64,000 nucleotides of DNA, taken from Rhizobium sp. 2MFCol3.1. GTDB taxonomy: Bacteria > Pseudomonadota > Alphaproteobacteria > Rhizobiales > Rhizobiaceae. The notes beneath the pieces were generated by a model. That model saw only the letters and a program-made list of their open reading frames with translations. It searched no databases and was not told where the DNA came from. Below, piece after piece: positions 18,666 through 28,500 of the stretch; the stretch's first letter is position 1; each line of letters starts with the position of its first letter. The stretch lies in the NCBI RefSeq assembly GCF_000377565.1, contig NZ_KB898367.1, positions 96,040-160,039 of the forward strand. Reading direction: 5' to 3'. A program made the position numbers and the translations under genes.

Positions 18666-19100
18666 ATGAACCAGTCAGCATTGCTTCGCCCGGATTGGAC
18701 TCCGGCTACCATTGCCCTGATGATCCTCGGCTTCGTGGTTTTCTGGCCTCTGGGTCTCGCCATGCTCGCCTACATCATCTTTGGGGAGCGTCTGCGCGGC
18801 TTCAAGCGCGACGCCAATAGTGCCGCCGATGGATTCTTCGCCGGCTGCCGACGCTCGCATGGCCGCTATCGCCCGCACTTCAGCACGGGCAATGTCGCCT
18901 TCGACGATTGGCGCAAGGCCGAGCTCGACAGACTCGAGGAAGAACGCCGCAAGCTCGATGAAATGCGCGAGGACTTCGAAACCTATGTGCGCGAGCTCCG
19001 CCGCGCCAAGGATCAGGACGAGTTCGACCGCTACATGCGCGATCGCAAGAACACCAGACGCGATGATAACGGCCCGGTTGCCGAATATCAGGCGCCGTAA
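18666..19100 (+). CDS. DUF2852 membrane protein
   Basis: A 144-residue protein matching DUF2852, a small alphaproteobacterial family of unknown function. A hydrophobic segment (ATIALMILGFVVFWPLGLAMLAYIIFG, about residues 14-40) probably anchors it in the membrane. The rest is a highly charged cytoplasmic region with a coiled-coil-like helix (KAELDRLEEERRKLDEMREDFETYVRELRRAKDQDEF, about 83-119). The ATG at 18666 is favoured by GAGGA about ten bases upstream over one at 18648. No operon partner is evident, and a terminator follows. Confidence 0.8.
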   Translation: MNQSALLRPDWTPATIALMILGFVVFWPLGLAMLAYIIFGERLRGFKRDANSAADGFFAGCRRSHGRYRPHFSTGNVAFDDWRKAELDRLEEERRKLDEMREDFETYVRELRRAKDQDEFDRYMRDRKNTRRDDNGPVAEYQAP

Positions 19101-19124
19101 CCGCGATCGGCATCAAAACATCAG

Positions 19125-19149
19125 CCGGCACCATCAGGTGCCGGTTTTT
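19125..19149 (+). terminator. Rho-independent terminator after the DUF2852 gene
   Basis: A perfect 8-bp stem CCGGCACC/GGTGCCGG (19125-19132 and 19137-19144) with loop ATCA is followed by five T residues. Confidence 0.85.
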
Positions 19150-19188
19150 CTTTGACCGGAATTGCGACGAATCATATAGAAAACGCCG

Positions 19189-19950
19189 ATGTTCCCGCTC
19201 TTGTCCAAGCCACGACGCAGTGTCCGCAAACCGGCTCCGCCGGAGACGCGCACGCTCGACATTGCCGGACGGCTGATGCCGCTGACGATCAAGCAGCACG
19301 AGCGCGCAACCCGTATAACGCTGCGCATCGAGCCCGGTGGCCGTGCCCTGAAGATGACGATCCCGAGCGGCTTGGCGCGACGCGACGTTGACGCCTTCCT
19401 CGACCGGCACCAGGGCTGGCTCATGACCAAGCTCGCGAAATTCTCGACCGACACCGGCCTGCACGATGGCGGCACGATCCTGTTTCGCGGCGTGTCCCAC
19501 CGCATTCAGTATACTGGCAGCCTGCGCGGACTGACCGAGGCGACCGTCATTGATGGCAAGCCGGTGCTGCGGGTGAGCGGCATGCCGGAGCATCTCGGCC
19601 GCCGCATCGCGACGTTTCTCAAGAAGGAAGCGCGGGCCGATCTGGAGCGCCTGGCAAAGTTCCATGCGCATTCGATCCGCGCGCCGATCAAGTCGATCTC
19701 GATGAAGGATACGCGCAGCCGCTGGGGCTCTTGTTCGGCCGAGGGAAACCTAAGCTTCTCTTGGCGCATCATCATGGCGCCGCCCGCTGTTGTCGATTAT
19801 CTCGCCGCCCACGAAGTTGCCCATCTCAAGGAGATGAACCACGGTCCCCACTTCTGGGCGCTGTGCAAGAAGCTCTGCCCTGGGATGGAAGATGCGAAAT
19901 CCTGGCTGAAGCGACACGGTAGCCTGTTGCACGCGATCGACTTCGACTGA
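19189..19950 (+). CDS. YgjP-like M48-type metallopeptidase
   Basis: A 253-residue DUF45/YgjP protein. The zinc-protease motif HEVAHLKEMNHGPHFW (about residues 207-222) supplies HExxH plus the third ligand His. The upstream KSISMKDTRSRWGSCSAEGNLSFSWRIIMAPPAVVDYL is the family signature. No signal peptide or membrane helix is seen, so it is probably cytosolic. A physiological substrate is not known. The start is the first ATG after a terminator and lacks a strong ribosome site; ATG codon 30 is an alternative. Confidence 0.85.
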   Translation: MFPLLSKPRRSVRKPAPPETRTLDIAGRLMPLTIKQHERATRITLRIEPGGRALKMTIPSGLARRDVDAFLDRHQGWLMTKLAKFSTDTGLHDGGTILFRGVSHRIQYTGSLRGLTEATVIDGKPVLRVSGMPEHLGRRIATFLKKEARADLERLAKFHAHSIRAPIKSISMKDTRSRWGSCSAEGNLSFSWRIIMAPPAVVDYLAAHEVAHLKEMNHGPHFWALCKKLCPGMEDAKSWLKRHGSLLHAIDFD

Positions 19951-20038
19951 CAAGCCCCCGCCTATAAACCACCGTCCAAAATATCGCAGCACTCGGAATT
20001 GGCTCGACTCACGGCCTTTTTCGTGTCACTTCGCTGCC

Positions 20039-20707
20039 ATGAAACCGGATATCAAAATCTGCGGCCTGAAAACGGCCGAAGCGATCGATCGCGCGGTGAC
20101 GCGCGGCGCGACCCATATCGGCTTCATCTTCTTCGAAAAGAGCCCGCGCTATATCGAGCCCGACGATGCCGCCAAGCTGGCTGACAGGGTGCGTGGCCGC
20201 GCCAAGATCGTTGCCGTGGTCGTCAATCCGACCAATGATGATCTCGACGAGATTGTCGCCACGTTGAGGCCGGATATCCTTCAGCTTCACGGCGACGAAA
20301 GCCCAGAGCGCGTTTTGACCATAAAGGCCGTGTACGCTTTGCCTGTTATGAAGGCGTTTTCGATCCGCACCGCCGATGATCTGAAGCGCGTCGAGGCCTA
20401 TATTGGTATCGCTGATCGTTTCCTCTTCGACGCGAAGCCGCCGAAGGGGTCCGAATTGCCCGGCGGCAATGGCGTGTCCTTTGACTGGACGCTGCTCAGC
20501 TGGCTTGACGGCACCGTGGATTACATGCTTTCCGGTGGCCTGAACAAGGACAACATCGCCGAAGCCCTTGCCATCACCAAGGCGCCAGGGCTCGATGCGT
20601 CCTCGGGCCTGGAAAGCGCGCCCGGCGTGAAAAGCGTCGCACTGATTGATGAGTTTTTCGATGCGGTCGAGCAGGCTTGCCGGCCTGAAATGGCCTCAGG
20701 GAGTTGA
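20039..20707 (+). CDS. trpF: phosphoribosylanthranilate isomerase
   Basis: A 222-residue TrpF (beta/alpha)8 barrel that isomerises phosphoribosylanthranilate to CdRP in tryptophan synthesis. The N-terminal DIKICGLKT contains the catalytic cysteine, and FLFDAKPP contains the catalytic aspartate. GGLNKDNIAEA and LDASSGLESAPGVK near the C-terminus bind the phosphate. It is first in trpF-trpB-trpA, with 2 bp between its stop and the trpB start. I saw no trp leader peptide or attenuator in the 88 bp upstream. Confidence 0.95.
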   Translation: MKPDIKICGLKTAEAIDRAVTRGATHIGFIFFEKSPRYIEPDDAAKLADRVRGRAKIVAVVVNPTNDDLDEIVATLRPDILQLHGDESPERVLTIKAVYALPVMKAFSIRTADDLKRVEAYIGIADRFLFDAKPPKGSELPGGNGVSFDWTLLSWLDGTVDYMLSGGLNKDNIAEALAITKAPGLDASSGLESAPGVKSVALIDEFFDAVEQACRPEMASGS

Positions 20708-20709
20708 TA

Positions 20710-21930
20710 GTGAACGAGACCCCAAAACCCAATTCATTCCGCTCCGGTCCCGATGAGGATGGCCGTTTCGGCATTTACGGCGGCCGCTTTGTCGCCGAAA
20801 CGCTGATGCCGCTGATCCTGGAACTGCAGGACGAGTGGGACAAGGCCAAGACCGATCCGGAATTCCAGGCGGAGTTGAAGCATCTCGGCGCCCATTATAT
20901 CGGCCGCCCGAGCCCGCTCTATTTTGCCGAGCGCCTGACCGCCGAACTCGGCGGCGCCAAGATCTATTTCAAGCGTGAAGAGCTGAACCACACTGGCTCG
21001 CACAAGATCAACAACTGCATCGGCCAGATCCTGCTTGCCAAGCGCATGGGCAAGACCCGCATCATCGCCGAAACCGGTGCCGGCCAGCACGGCGTTGCCT
21101 CGGCAACCGTCGCTGCCCGTTTCGGTCTCCCCTGCGTCGTCTACATGGGCGCGACCGATGTCGAGCGCCAGGCGCCGAACGTGTTCCGCATGAAGCTCCT
21201 GGGCGCCGAAGTGAAGCCGGTTACCGCCGGCCACGGTACGCTCAAGGACGCCATGAACGAGGCGCTGCGTGACTGGGTCACCAATGTCGACGACACCTAT
21301 TATCTGATCGGCACGGCCGCCGGCCCGCATCCCTATCCTGAGATGGTCCGCGATTTCCAGGCCGTCATCGGCGCGGAAGCCAAGGAACAGATGCTCGAAG
21401 CCGAAGGCCGCCTGCCGGATCTCGTGGTTGCGGCCGTCGGTGGCGGCTCGAACGCGATCGGTATCTTCCATTCCTTCCTGGACGACGCCAGCGTCAAGAT
21501 CGTCGGCGTCGAAGCCGGCGGCAAGGGCCTGCAGGGCGACGAGCATTGCGCCTCGATCACCGCTGGCTCGCCCGGCGTTCTCCATGGCAACCGCACCTAC
21601 CTGCTGCAGGATGGCGACGGCCAGATCAAGGAAGGTCACTCGATTTCGGCCGGCCTCGACTATCCCGGCATCGGCCCCGAGCACTCCTATCTGAACGATA
21701 TCGGCCGCGTCGAATACGTGCCGATCATGGACCACGAAGCGCTAGAAGCCTTCCAGACGCTGACGCGCCTCGAGGGCATCATCCCGGCGCTCGAGCCCTC
21801 GCACGCGCTGGCCGAAGTCATCAAGCGCGCGCCGAAGATGGGCAAGGACGAGATCATCCTGATGAACCTGTCCGGTCGCGGCGACAAGGACATCTTCACC
21901 GTCGGCAAGATTCTGGGAATGGGTGCATAA
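20710..21930 (+). CDS. trpB: tryptophan synthase beta chain
   Basis: A 406-residue TrpB, the pyridoxal-phosphate enzyme that joins indole and serine. The PLP lysine is in LNHTGSHKINN, the serine-binding loop is AETGAGQHGVA, and the phosphate-binding loop is GGGSNAIG. The GTG at 20710 was chosen because CAGGGAG lies six bases upstream; a TTG two codons earlier is less likely. It stands between trpF and trpA in a compact operon and forms the alpha2beta2 complex with trpA. Confidence 0.96.
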   Translation: MNETPKPNSFRSGPDEDGRFGIYGGRFVAETLMPLILELQDEWDKAKTDPEFQAELKHLGAHYIGRPSPLYFAERLTAELGGAKIYFKREELNHTGSHKINNCIGQILLAKRMGKTRIIAETGAGQHGVASATVAARFGLPCVVYMGATDVERQAPNVFRMKLLGAEVKPVTAGHGTLKDAMNEALRDWVTNVDDTYYLIGTAAGPHPYPEMVRDFQAVIGAEAKEQMLEAEGRLPDLVVAAVGGGSNAIGIFHSFLDDASVKIVGVEAGGKGLQGDEHCASITAGSPGVLHGNRTYLLQDGDGQIKEGHSISAGLDYPGIGPEHSYLNDIGRVEYVPIMDHEALEAFQTLTRLEGIIPALEPSHALAEVIKRAPKMGKDEIILMNLSGRGDKDIFTVGKILGMGA

Positions 21931-21933
21931 GTC

Positions 21934-22773
21934 ATGACCGCACGTATGGACAAACGCTTTGCCGCTCTGAAGGCAGAAGGCCGCCCGGCGCTAGTCACCT
22001 ATTTCATGGGCGGTGATCCCGATTACGACACCTCGCTCGGCATCATGAAGGCGCTGCCGGAAGCGGGCTCCGATATCATCGAGCTCGGCATGCCCTTTTC
22101 CGATCCGATGGCCGATGGCCCGGCGATCCAGATGGCCGGCCAGCGCGCGCTGAAGGCCGGTCAGACGCTGAAGAAGACGCTGCAGCTCGCCACCGACTTC
22201 CGCAAGACCGACAACGACACGCCGATCGTTCTGATGGGTTACTACAACCCGATCTACGTGCACGGCGTCGAACAGTTTCTCGACGACGCCCTGGAAGCGG
22301 GCATCGATGGCCTGATCGTCGTCGACCTGCCGCCGGAAATGGACGACGAGCTCTGCATCCCGGCACTGCGCAAGGGTATCAACTTCATTCGGCTCGCCAC
22401 CCCGACCACCGATGAAAAGCGCTTGCCGGTCGTTCTGAAGAACACCTCCGGCTTCGTCTATTATGTCTCGATGAACGGCATCACCGGCTCGGCGCTGCCG
22501 GATCCGACGCTGGTCGCCGGCGCCGTCAAGCGTATCAAGAACCACACCGATCTGCCTGTCTGCGTCGGCTTCGGCGTCAAGACGGCCGACCATGCGAAGG
22601 TCATTGGCGCGTCCGCCGATGGCGTCGTCGTCGGCACGGCAATCGTCAATCAGGTAGCCCTCAGCCTGACCAAGGACGGCAAGGCGACAGCCGATACCGT
22701 ACAGGCTGTCGCAACGCTCGTTCGCGGGCTGTCATCGGGAACACGTTCGGCGCGCCTTGTTGCTGCCGAATAG
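21934..22773 (+). CDS. trpA: tryptophan synthase alpha chain
   Basis: A 279-residue TrpA barrel that cleaves indole-3-glycerol phosphate and passes indole to TrpB. The catalytic Glu is in IIELGMPFSDPMADGPAIQ, the catalytic Asp is in GLIVVDLPPEM, and GFGVKTADHA and DGVVVGTAIV bind phosphate. It starts 3 bp after trpB. The downstream accD begins 39 bp after its stop, an arrangement (trpFBA-accD-folC) common in alphaproteobacteria. Confidence 0.96.
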   Translation: MTARMDKRFAALKAEGRPALVTYFMGGDPDYDTSLGIMKALPEAGSDIIELGMPFSDPMADGPAIQMAGQRALKAGQTLKKTLQLATDFRKTDNDTPIVLMGYYNPIYVHGVEQFLDDALEAGIDGLIVVDLPPEMDDELCIPALRKGINFIRLATPTTDEKRLPVVLKNTSGFVYYVSMNGITGSALPDPTLVAGAVKRIKNHTDLPVCVGFGVKTADHAKVIGASADGVVVGTAIVNQVALSLTKDGKATADTVQAVATLVRGLSSGTRSARLVAAE

Positions 22774-22812
22774 TTTTCCCACATTGGCAAGAGTTAATCA
22801 GGAGTTTTCGAC

Positions 22813-23715
22813 TTGAACTGGATCACCAACTACGTTCGCCCCCGCATCAATTCCATGCTGGGCCGCCGCGAAGTGCCGGAGAACCTCTGGATCAAGTGCC
22901 CGGAAACGGGCGAAATGGTCTTCCATAAGGATCTCGAAGACAACAAGTGGGTCATCCCGGCTTCCGGCTATCACATGAAGATGCCGGCCAAGGCTCGTCT
23001 CACCGATCTCTTCGACGACGGCGCCTATGAAGCGCTGGTCCAGCCGAAGGTCGCACAGGATCCGCTGAAGTTCCGCGATTCCAAGAAGTATACGGACCGC
23101 CTGCGCGATAGCCGCATCAAGACCGACCAGGAAGACACGATCGTTGCCGGCGTCGGCAAGGTTCGCGGCCTCAAGCTCGTCGCCGTCGTGCACGAGTTCA
23201 ACTTCATGGGTGGCTCGCTCGGCATTGCTGCCGGTGAAGCGATCGTCAAGGCCTTCGAACGCGCCATCGCGGAGAAGTGCCCGCTCGTCATGTTCCCGGC
23301 ATCGGGCGGCGCCCGCATGCAGGAAGGCATCCTGTCGCTGATGCAGCTGCCGCGCACCACCGTTGCCGTCGACATGCTGAAGGAAGCCGGCCAGCCCTAC
23401 ATCGTCGTGCTGACAAACCCGACGACCGGCGGCGTCACCGCCTCCTACGCCATGCTCGGCGATATCCACATGGCCGAGCCCGGCGCCGAAATCTGCTTTG
23501 CAGGCAAGCGCGTCATCGAGCAGACCATTCGCGAAAAGCTGCCGGAAGGCTTCCAGACGTCGGAATACCTGCTCGAGCACGGCATGGTTGACATGGTCGT
23601 CAAGCGTCATGACATTCCCGATACGCTCGCGCGTGTCCTGAAGATCCTGACGAAGAAGCCGGCTGCCGTTGCAAACGAAAACAATGGCACGCTTGCGATC
23701 GCCGCAAGCGCCTGA
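22813..23715 (+). CDS. accD: acetyl-CoA carboxylase carboxyltransferase subunit beta
   Basis: A 300-residue AccD, which with AccA transfers carboxyl from biotin to acetyl-CoA to make malonyl-CoA. The crotonase-like core (KLVAVVHEFNFMGGSLGIAAGEAIVKAFE, PASGGARMQEG, YIVVLTNPTTGGVTASYAMLGD) is complete. The start is TTG at 22813, backed by AGGAG eight bases upstream. The N-terminal zinc ribbon of E. coli AccD needs four cysteines, but this protein has only Cys29 in that region (LWIKCPETGEM), so zinc binding there is unlikely. It sits between trpA and folC. Confidence 0.95.
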   Translation: MNWITNYVRPRINSMLGRREVPENLWIKCPETGEMVFHKDLEDNKWVIPASGYHMKMPAKARLTDLFDDGAYEALVQPKVAQDPLKFRDSKKYTDRLRDSRIKTDQEDTIVAGVGKVRGLKLVAVVHEFNFMGGSLGIAAGEAIVKAFERAIAEKCPLVMFPASGGARMQEGILSLMQLPRTTVAVDMLKEAGQPYIVVLTNPTTGGVTASYAMLGDIHMAEPGAEICFAGKRVIEQTIREKLPEGFQTSEYLLEHGMVDMVVKRHDIPDTLARVLKILTKKPAAVANENNGTLAIAASA

Positions 23716-23742
23716 CCGCAAACATCACAGGCGGGTTGAGCG

Positions 23743-25095
23743 ATGATACCCAGAGGTCAGACCGCGGTGAGCGAAGCAGCACAGGAAATTGACAAGCTCA
23801 TGGGGTTGCACCCCAAGGGTTTCGATCTGTCACTGGATCGCATTACCCGCCTGCTTGCCGTTCTCGGCGATCCGCAAAAGAAGTTGCCGCCGGTCATTCA
23901 TGTGGCCGGCACCAACGGCAAGGGCTCCGTCACCGCCTTTTGCCGCGCGCTTCTGGAAGCGGGCGGCTATAGCGCCCACGTCCACACCTCGCCGCACCTC
24001 GTCAACTGGCATGAGCGCTATCGCATCGGCGTCGAGGGCGGTCGCGGAGAGCTCGTCGATGACGCGGTCTTTGCCGATGCGTTGCGCCGTGTCGCTGCCG
24101 CCAATGCGGGCCAGAAGATCACCGTCTTTGAAATTCTGACGGCGGTCACCTTCATCCTGTTCTCTGAGCATCCGGCCGACGCGGCCATCATCGAAGTCGG
24201 CCTTGGCGGCCGTTTCGATGCCACCAACGTGATTTCCGATCCGGCCGTATCGGTCATCATGCCGATCTCGCTTGATCACCAGCCCTATCTTGGCGATAGC
24301 GTCGAACTGATTGCCGCCGAAAAGGCCGGCATCATGAAGCGCAAGCGGCCTGTCGTCATCGGCAAGCAGGAATATGATGCGGCGCTCGACGTGCTGATCT
24401 CCACAGCCGAGCGTCTCGGTTGCCCGACCGCCGCCTTCGGCCAAGATTTCATGGCGCATGAGGAATACGGCCGGCTTGTCTATCAGGACGAATTCGGCCT
24501 CGCCGACCTGCCGCTGCCCCGGCTCCCCGGCCGCCACCAATATGCCAACGCTGCCGCAGCCATCCGCGCCGTCAAGGCCGCGGGCTTCACCGTCACCGAA
24601 GCGATGATGGAAAAGGCGATGGCCACGGTCGAATGGCCCGGCCGCCTGCAGAAGCTCAGCGACGGCAATCTGATGGCGAGCGCCCCCTTGGGTGCCGAGA
24701 TCTGGGTCGATGGCGGCCATAATCCCGGTGCCGGCGAAGTCATCGCCGAAGCCATGGCCAATTTCGAGGAAAAACAGCCGCGTCCGCTGTTTCTGATCAT
24801 CGGCATGATCAATACCAAGGACCCGATCGGCTATTTCAACGCCTTCAAGGGCCTGGCGGAGAAGGTCTATTGCGTGCCCATTCGCGGCAGCGACGCGATG
24901 ATCGACCCCGTCATCCTCGCCAACGCGGCCTATGACGCCGGTCTCGTCGCCGAACCGATGTCCACGGTCGGCGAAGCGCTGGAAGCAATCCGGGACACCG
25001 CCTTCGAGCGGGAACAGGCGCCACGCATCCTGATTGGTGGATCACTGTATCTGGTCGGCGACGTGCTTGCCGACAACGGCACACCCCCCAAATGA
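23743..25095 (+). CDS. folC: bifunctional dihydrofolate synthase/folylpolyglutamate synthase
   Basis: A 450-residue FolC, which adds glutamate to dihydropteroate and later extends the polyglutamate tail of folates. The ATP-binding loop HVAGTNGKGSV is near residue 53, followed by the family segments SPHLVNWHERYRI and EVGLGGRFDATNVI. The Mur-ligase-like C-terminal domain contains WVDGGHNPGAGE. It is the last gene of the trpFBA-accD-folC run; a bidirectional hairpin follows immediately. Confidence 0.94.
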   Translation: MIPRGQTAVSEAAQEIDKLMGLHPKGFDLSLDRITRLLAVLGDPQKKLPPVIHVAGTNGKGSVTAFCRALLEAGGYSAHVHTSPHLVNWHERYRIGVEGGRGELVDDAVFADALRRVAAANAGQKITVFEILTAVTFILFSEHPADAAIIEVGLGGRFDATNVISDPAVSVIMPISLDHQPYLGDSVELIAAEKAGIMKRKRPVVIGKQEYDAALDVLISTAERLGCPTAAFGQDFMAHEEYGRLVYQDEFGLADLPLPRLPGRHQYANAAAAIRAVKAAGFTVTEAMMEKAMATVEWPGRLQKLSDGNLMASAPLGAEIWVDGGHNPGAGEVIAEAMANFEEKQPRPLFLIIGMINTKDPIGYFNAFKGLAEKVYCVPIRGSDAMIDPVILANAAYDAGLVAEPMSTVGEALEAIRDTAFEREQAPRILIGGSLYLVGDVLADNGTPPK

Positions 25096-25124
25096 AAAAA
25101 GCCCGGCATCGACCGGGCTTTTTT
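25095..25124. terminator. bidirectional terminator between folC and trxA
   Basis: A perfect stem GCCCGG/CCGGGC flanked by six A on one side and six T on the other (25095-25124). It can therefore stop transcription from both folC (plus) and trxA (minus). Confidence 0.85.
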
Positions 25125-25144
25125 CATTCTATTGTCCTGAACGA

Positions 25145-25465
25145 TCAGGCCGCGCTGGAAATCCAGCTCGAAAGAGCGGTCTTCGGAGCAGCGCCAACCT
25201 TGATGTCGGCCACTTCGCCGGCCTTGAACATGGCAAGCGTCGGGATCGAGCGCACGCCGAACTGGGCGGCCAGCTCAGGATTTTCGTCGATGTTGAGCTT
25301 GGCGACCTTCACCTTGCCCTGGAACTCGACGGCGAGTTCTTCGAGGCTCGGAGCGATCATCTTGCACGGGCCGCACCATTCAGCCCAGAAATCGACAACG
25401 ACGGGTTCTGCGGATTCCAGAACTTCAGCCTGGAAATTATTGATATCGACTTTCACGGTAGCCAT
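25145..25465 (-). CDS. trxA: thioredoxin 1
   Basis: A 106-residue thioredoxin with the active site WCGPC at residues 30-34 and the cis-Pro segment RSIPTLAMFKAGE. It reduces protein disulphides in the cytosol and is recycled by thioredoxin reductase. It follows addA on the same strand after 74 bp and is the last gene before a bidirectional terminator, so it may be read both from its own promoter and as the tail of the divL-addA run. Confidence 0.96.
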   Translation of the reverse strand: MATVKVDINNFQAEVLESAEPVVVDFWAEWCGPCKMIAPSLEELAVEFQGKVKVAKLNIDENPELAAQFGVRSIPTLAMFKAGEVADIKVGAAPKTALSSWISSAA

Positions 25466-25539
25466 AAGGCCGCTCCTTTAAAGGATTCCTGTTGAAGCAC
25501 ATGTGATGGTGCGCCGGCGGGATTTCAATGACCGGTATT

Positions 25540-28500
25540 TCACTTTGTTTTGAGCTGTGCAAGCGCCAATGCCATGGCCTCGGGCGTCAGCGTGTGCACG
25601 GAGCCGTTCTCGGTATAGACGAGCACGCAATCGATCCGCTTGCCGGGATAGAGCGGCGCCATGATCGTCTGGTAGATGGCAAGCTGCGCCCGATGCGCGA
25701 ATGGAATGGCCGCGGCCGTCTCCGGCGGCACGCGATTGGTCTTGTAATCGAGGATGACCACCCGGTCGTCGAGCACCGCCAGCCGGTCGACACGGCCGGA
25801 GACAGCATAGTCGCGCCCATCCAGCGTTAGCGTCCCCATGATCGACACTTCGGCCTGTGCATGGGCCTCGAACACTGGCTGCAGATCCGGCGCATCCAAT
25901 AGTTTCAGAACCGAATCGATCAGCCTGTCGCGCTCATCCTGCGGCCAGAAACGGGCGGCGCGCTCCGCATAGCGCCTAGCCGCGTCCGCGCGTTCCGCCA
26001 GCGGTATCTCGGGCAAGGTCTGCAGCATCCGGTGCAGCAGGCGGCCTTTTTGCAGCGCGCGGTCGGATTTCGGCTTGTCGGTAAACAGCGGCGAGGCCAC
26101 GAGAAGATTGTCGGCCTCCTCGTCGATGATCGTTCCGGCTCCGGAAGGGCTAAGGGGTCGAGGGAGCTTCTTTTGCGGTGGCAGCGGGCGATTGAGGTCG
26201 AACGGCAAGGCGTCGCGGGCGGCAGTCTGCTCGACATGGTCGGCGCGCTCGAACATCCGCTCCATCGTCGGCACGCGCCATTCGACACCCTGCCAGTCGC
26301 CGTCCGGCCCGGAGAAGGTGGCGGCTTCGACATGCGGATGGCTGTCGTCCATCGCGGCCGTTATCATTGCATGCCAGGTGTCGGTGTTGAGCCGCACGCC
26401 CCTATAGCCGCAGACAATCAACTGATCGGCCGCGCGCGTCATCGCCACGTAGAGAAGCCGGCGATATTCCTCTTCCGCCAGCACCTGAATGCGCGCCGCG
26501 TCGGCCTGCGTCAGTGAATTGCTGAGATCGCCAAGCGGCACCCAAACCGGCAGCGGCGGCCGCTCGCCGCTCTGCTCCAGCAGCCGCAGCTTCGGCATAT
26601 GCGAATGCGTGAACGCCTTGGAACCGCCATCGACCAGAAACACGATCGGCGCCTCAAGCCCCTTAGAGGCGTGCACGGTCATGATCCGGACTTCGTTGCG
26701 GCCCTTGTCCTGCTCGCGCTTGACGACGGGAGCCTCAAGCTCGAGCGTCGAGATGAAGGACTGCAGGCCGGGCAGGGCGGCCGTCTCGTGGTCCAGCGTG
26801 AAGGTGAGAAACTCGTCCAGAATATCGCTCGCCTCGGTTCCCAGCCGCGCCAGAAACTGCCGCCGCCCGCCATGAACACCAAGCACCCGGGCGTAGAAGT
26901 CGTGAACCGGAAGGCTTTTCGATTCCTCGAGAAACAGCTGGAGCCGAGTAACGACAGCGCCAAGACGCTCATTGCCATCCGCCGCATAGGCCTGCAGATG
27001 TGCCCACACGCTTTGGCCGTCGCCGCGGAGCGCCGCCACCGCGAAGATGTCGTCTTCGCTGAGATCGAAGAGCGGGCTCTTCATCACGGCCGCCAGCGAA
27101 AGATCGTCTTCCGGCAAGAGCAGAAAGCGGCCGAGCGCGACCAGATCCTGGATCGCGATATGGCTGGTCAGCCGCAACCGGTCGGCCCCGGCAACCGGAA
27201 TATTGCCGCGCCGCTTCAAAGCGCGCGTGAGCGCGTTGACGAAGGCATCCCTCTTGCGCACCAGGACCAGAATGTCGCCGGCCTCGATCAGCCGCTCCTT
27301 GCCCTTTTCGATGACCGTCTTCTTGCCGACCATCATGTCGATCGTGTGCGCCATGCGCCGCGCCAGAATGGCAGCGGGCGCGCTTTCCGGCGTCGCATCG
27401 AACGGTGCCGTCCAGTCCTCGTCCTTGATCGCGACTTCAGGCGCGATCATCTCCCATAGGTCGACGGCGCCGGGGTGGCCGATACGATTGGAGCGATGCA
27501 CCACCGGCTCGCCACCGGCGCTCAAGCCGCGCGCATTGTCAGGCGGCGTGAAGATGTGGTCGACGGCCGCAAGCACGTCGGAGGTCGATCGGAAAGAGAG
27601 CGGCAGTCGAACCGAGGAGAAATCCCGGCCGCTCTGCGAAACACGCTGCCGCGTGCGCCGGCTTTCTTCCGAGAAACGTTCGGGCCGAGCGCCCTGAAAC
27701 GAATAGATCGACTGCTTCTCGTCGCCCACGGCAAACAGCGTGCGGACCACGTCGCGCGCGCTTTCGCCTGAGAAGAAATCCTCCGCCAGCGATTGGATCA
27801 CGCTCCACTGGATCGGGCTGGTATCCTGCGCCTCGTCGACGAGAATGTGGTCGATACCCTGATCAAGCTTGTAATGGATCCACGGCCCGACATCGCTCTT
27901 GTTCAGGAGATCAGCGGTGCGGGTGATCAGATCCTCGAAGTCGAGCTGGCTTCGCTGCTTCTTGAGGTCGTCGTAGTCGCGATTGAGCCTGTCGGCGAGC
28001 ACAAGGGCAGCGCGCGTGGCGTCGAACATCCGCACGATCTTCAACCTGTCGCGGCACGAGACCACATGCGCGCGCGCCGCGGCAATGGCATCGGCAAGCT
28101 CCGGCGCCTGTGCGAGCATCGCCTTCACGGTGAATTGCGCGTCAGTCTTCGGTTCACCATCCGTTTTCAAGAAGATCTTCTCAAGCAGGGGGATGCGCGC
28201 GACCGGATCGGCTTCACTGACCACCTGTTTCAGCCGCATGGCGACTTCCTGCGCCTTGGCGCCGCCCTTGCTGTCCGCGAGCTCCAGATAAAGGCTGAGC
28301 GTGCCGCCAGCCAAACCCGGCAGCGGCCAGTATTGCCCGGCAATCGCAAGCTCGGTGTCGTCTTCGGAAAGACCGAGCTCCGCCCGCAAGACAGTGTCGA
28401 GACCGCCACTCTGGTCGGCGGCCTGGGTGAAAGCCTTGATCGCATTGCGGTTGGCGACGATCTCACCAAGCAGCGTTTCCAGCCCGGATTCGTCGCCAAG

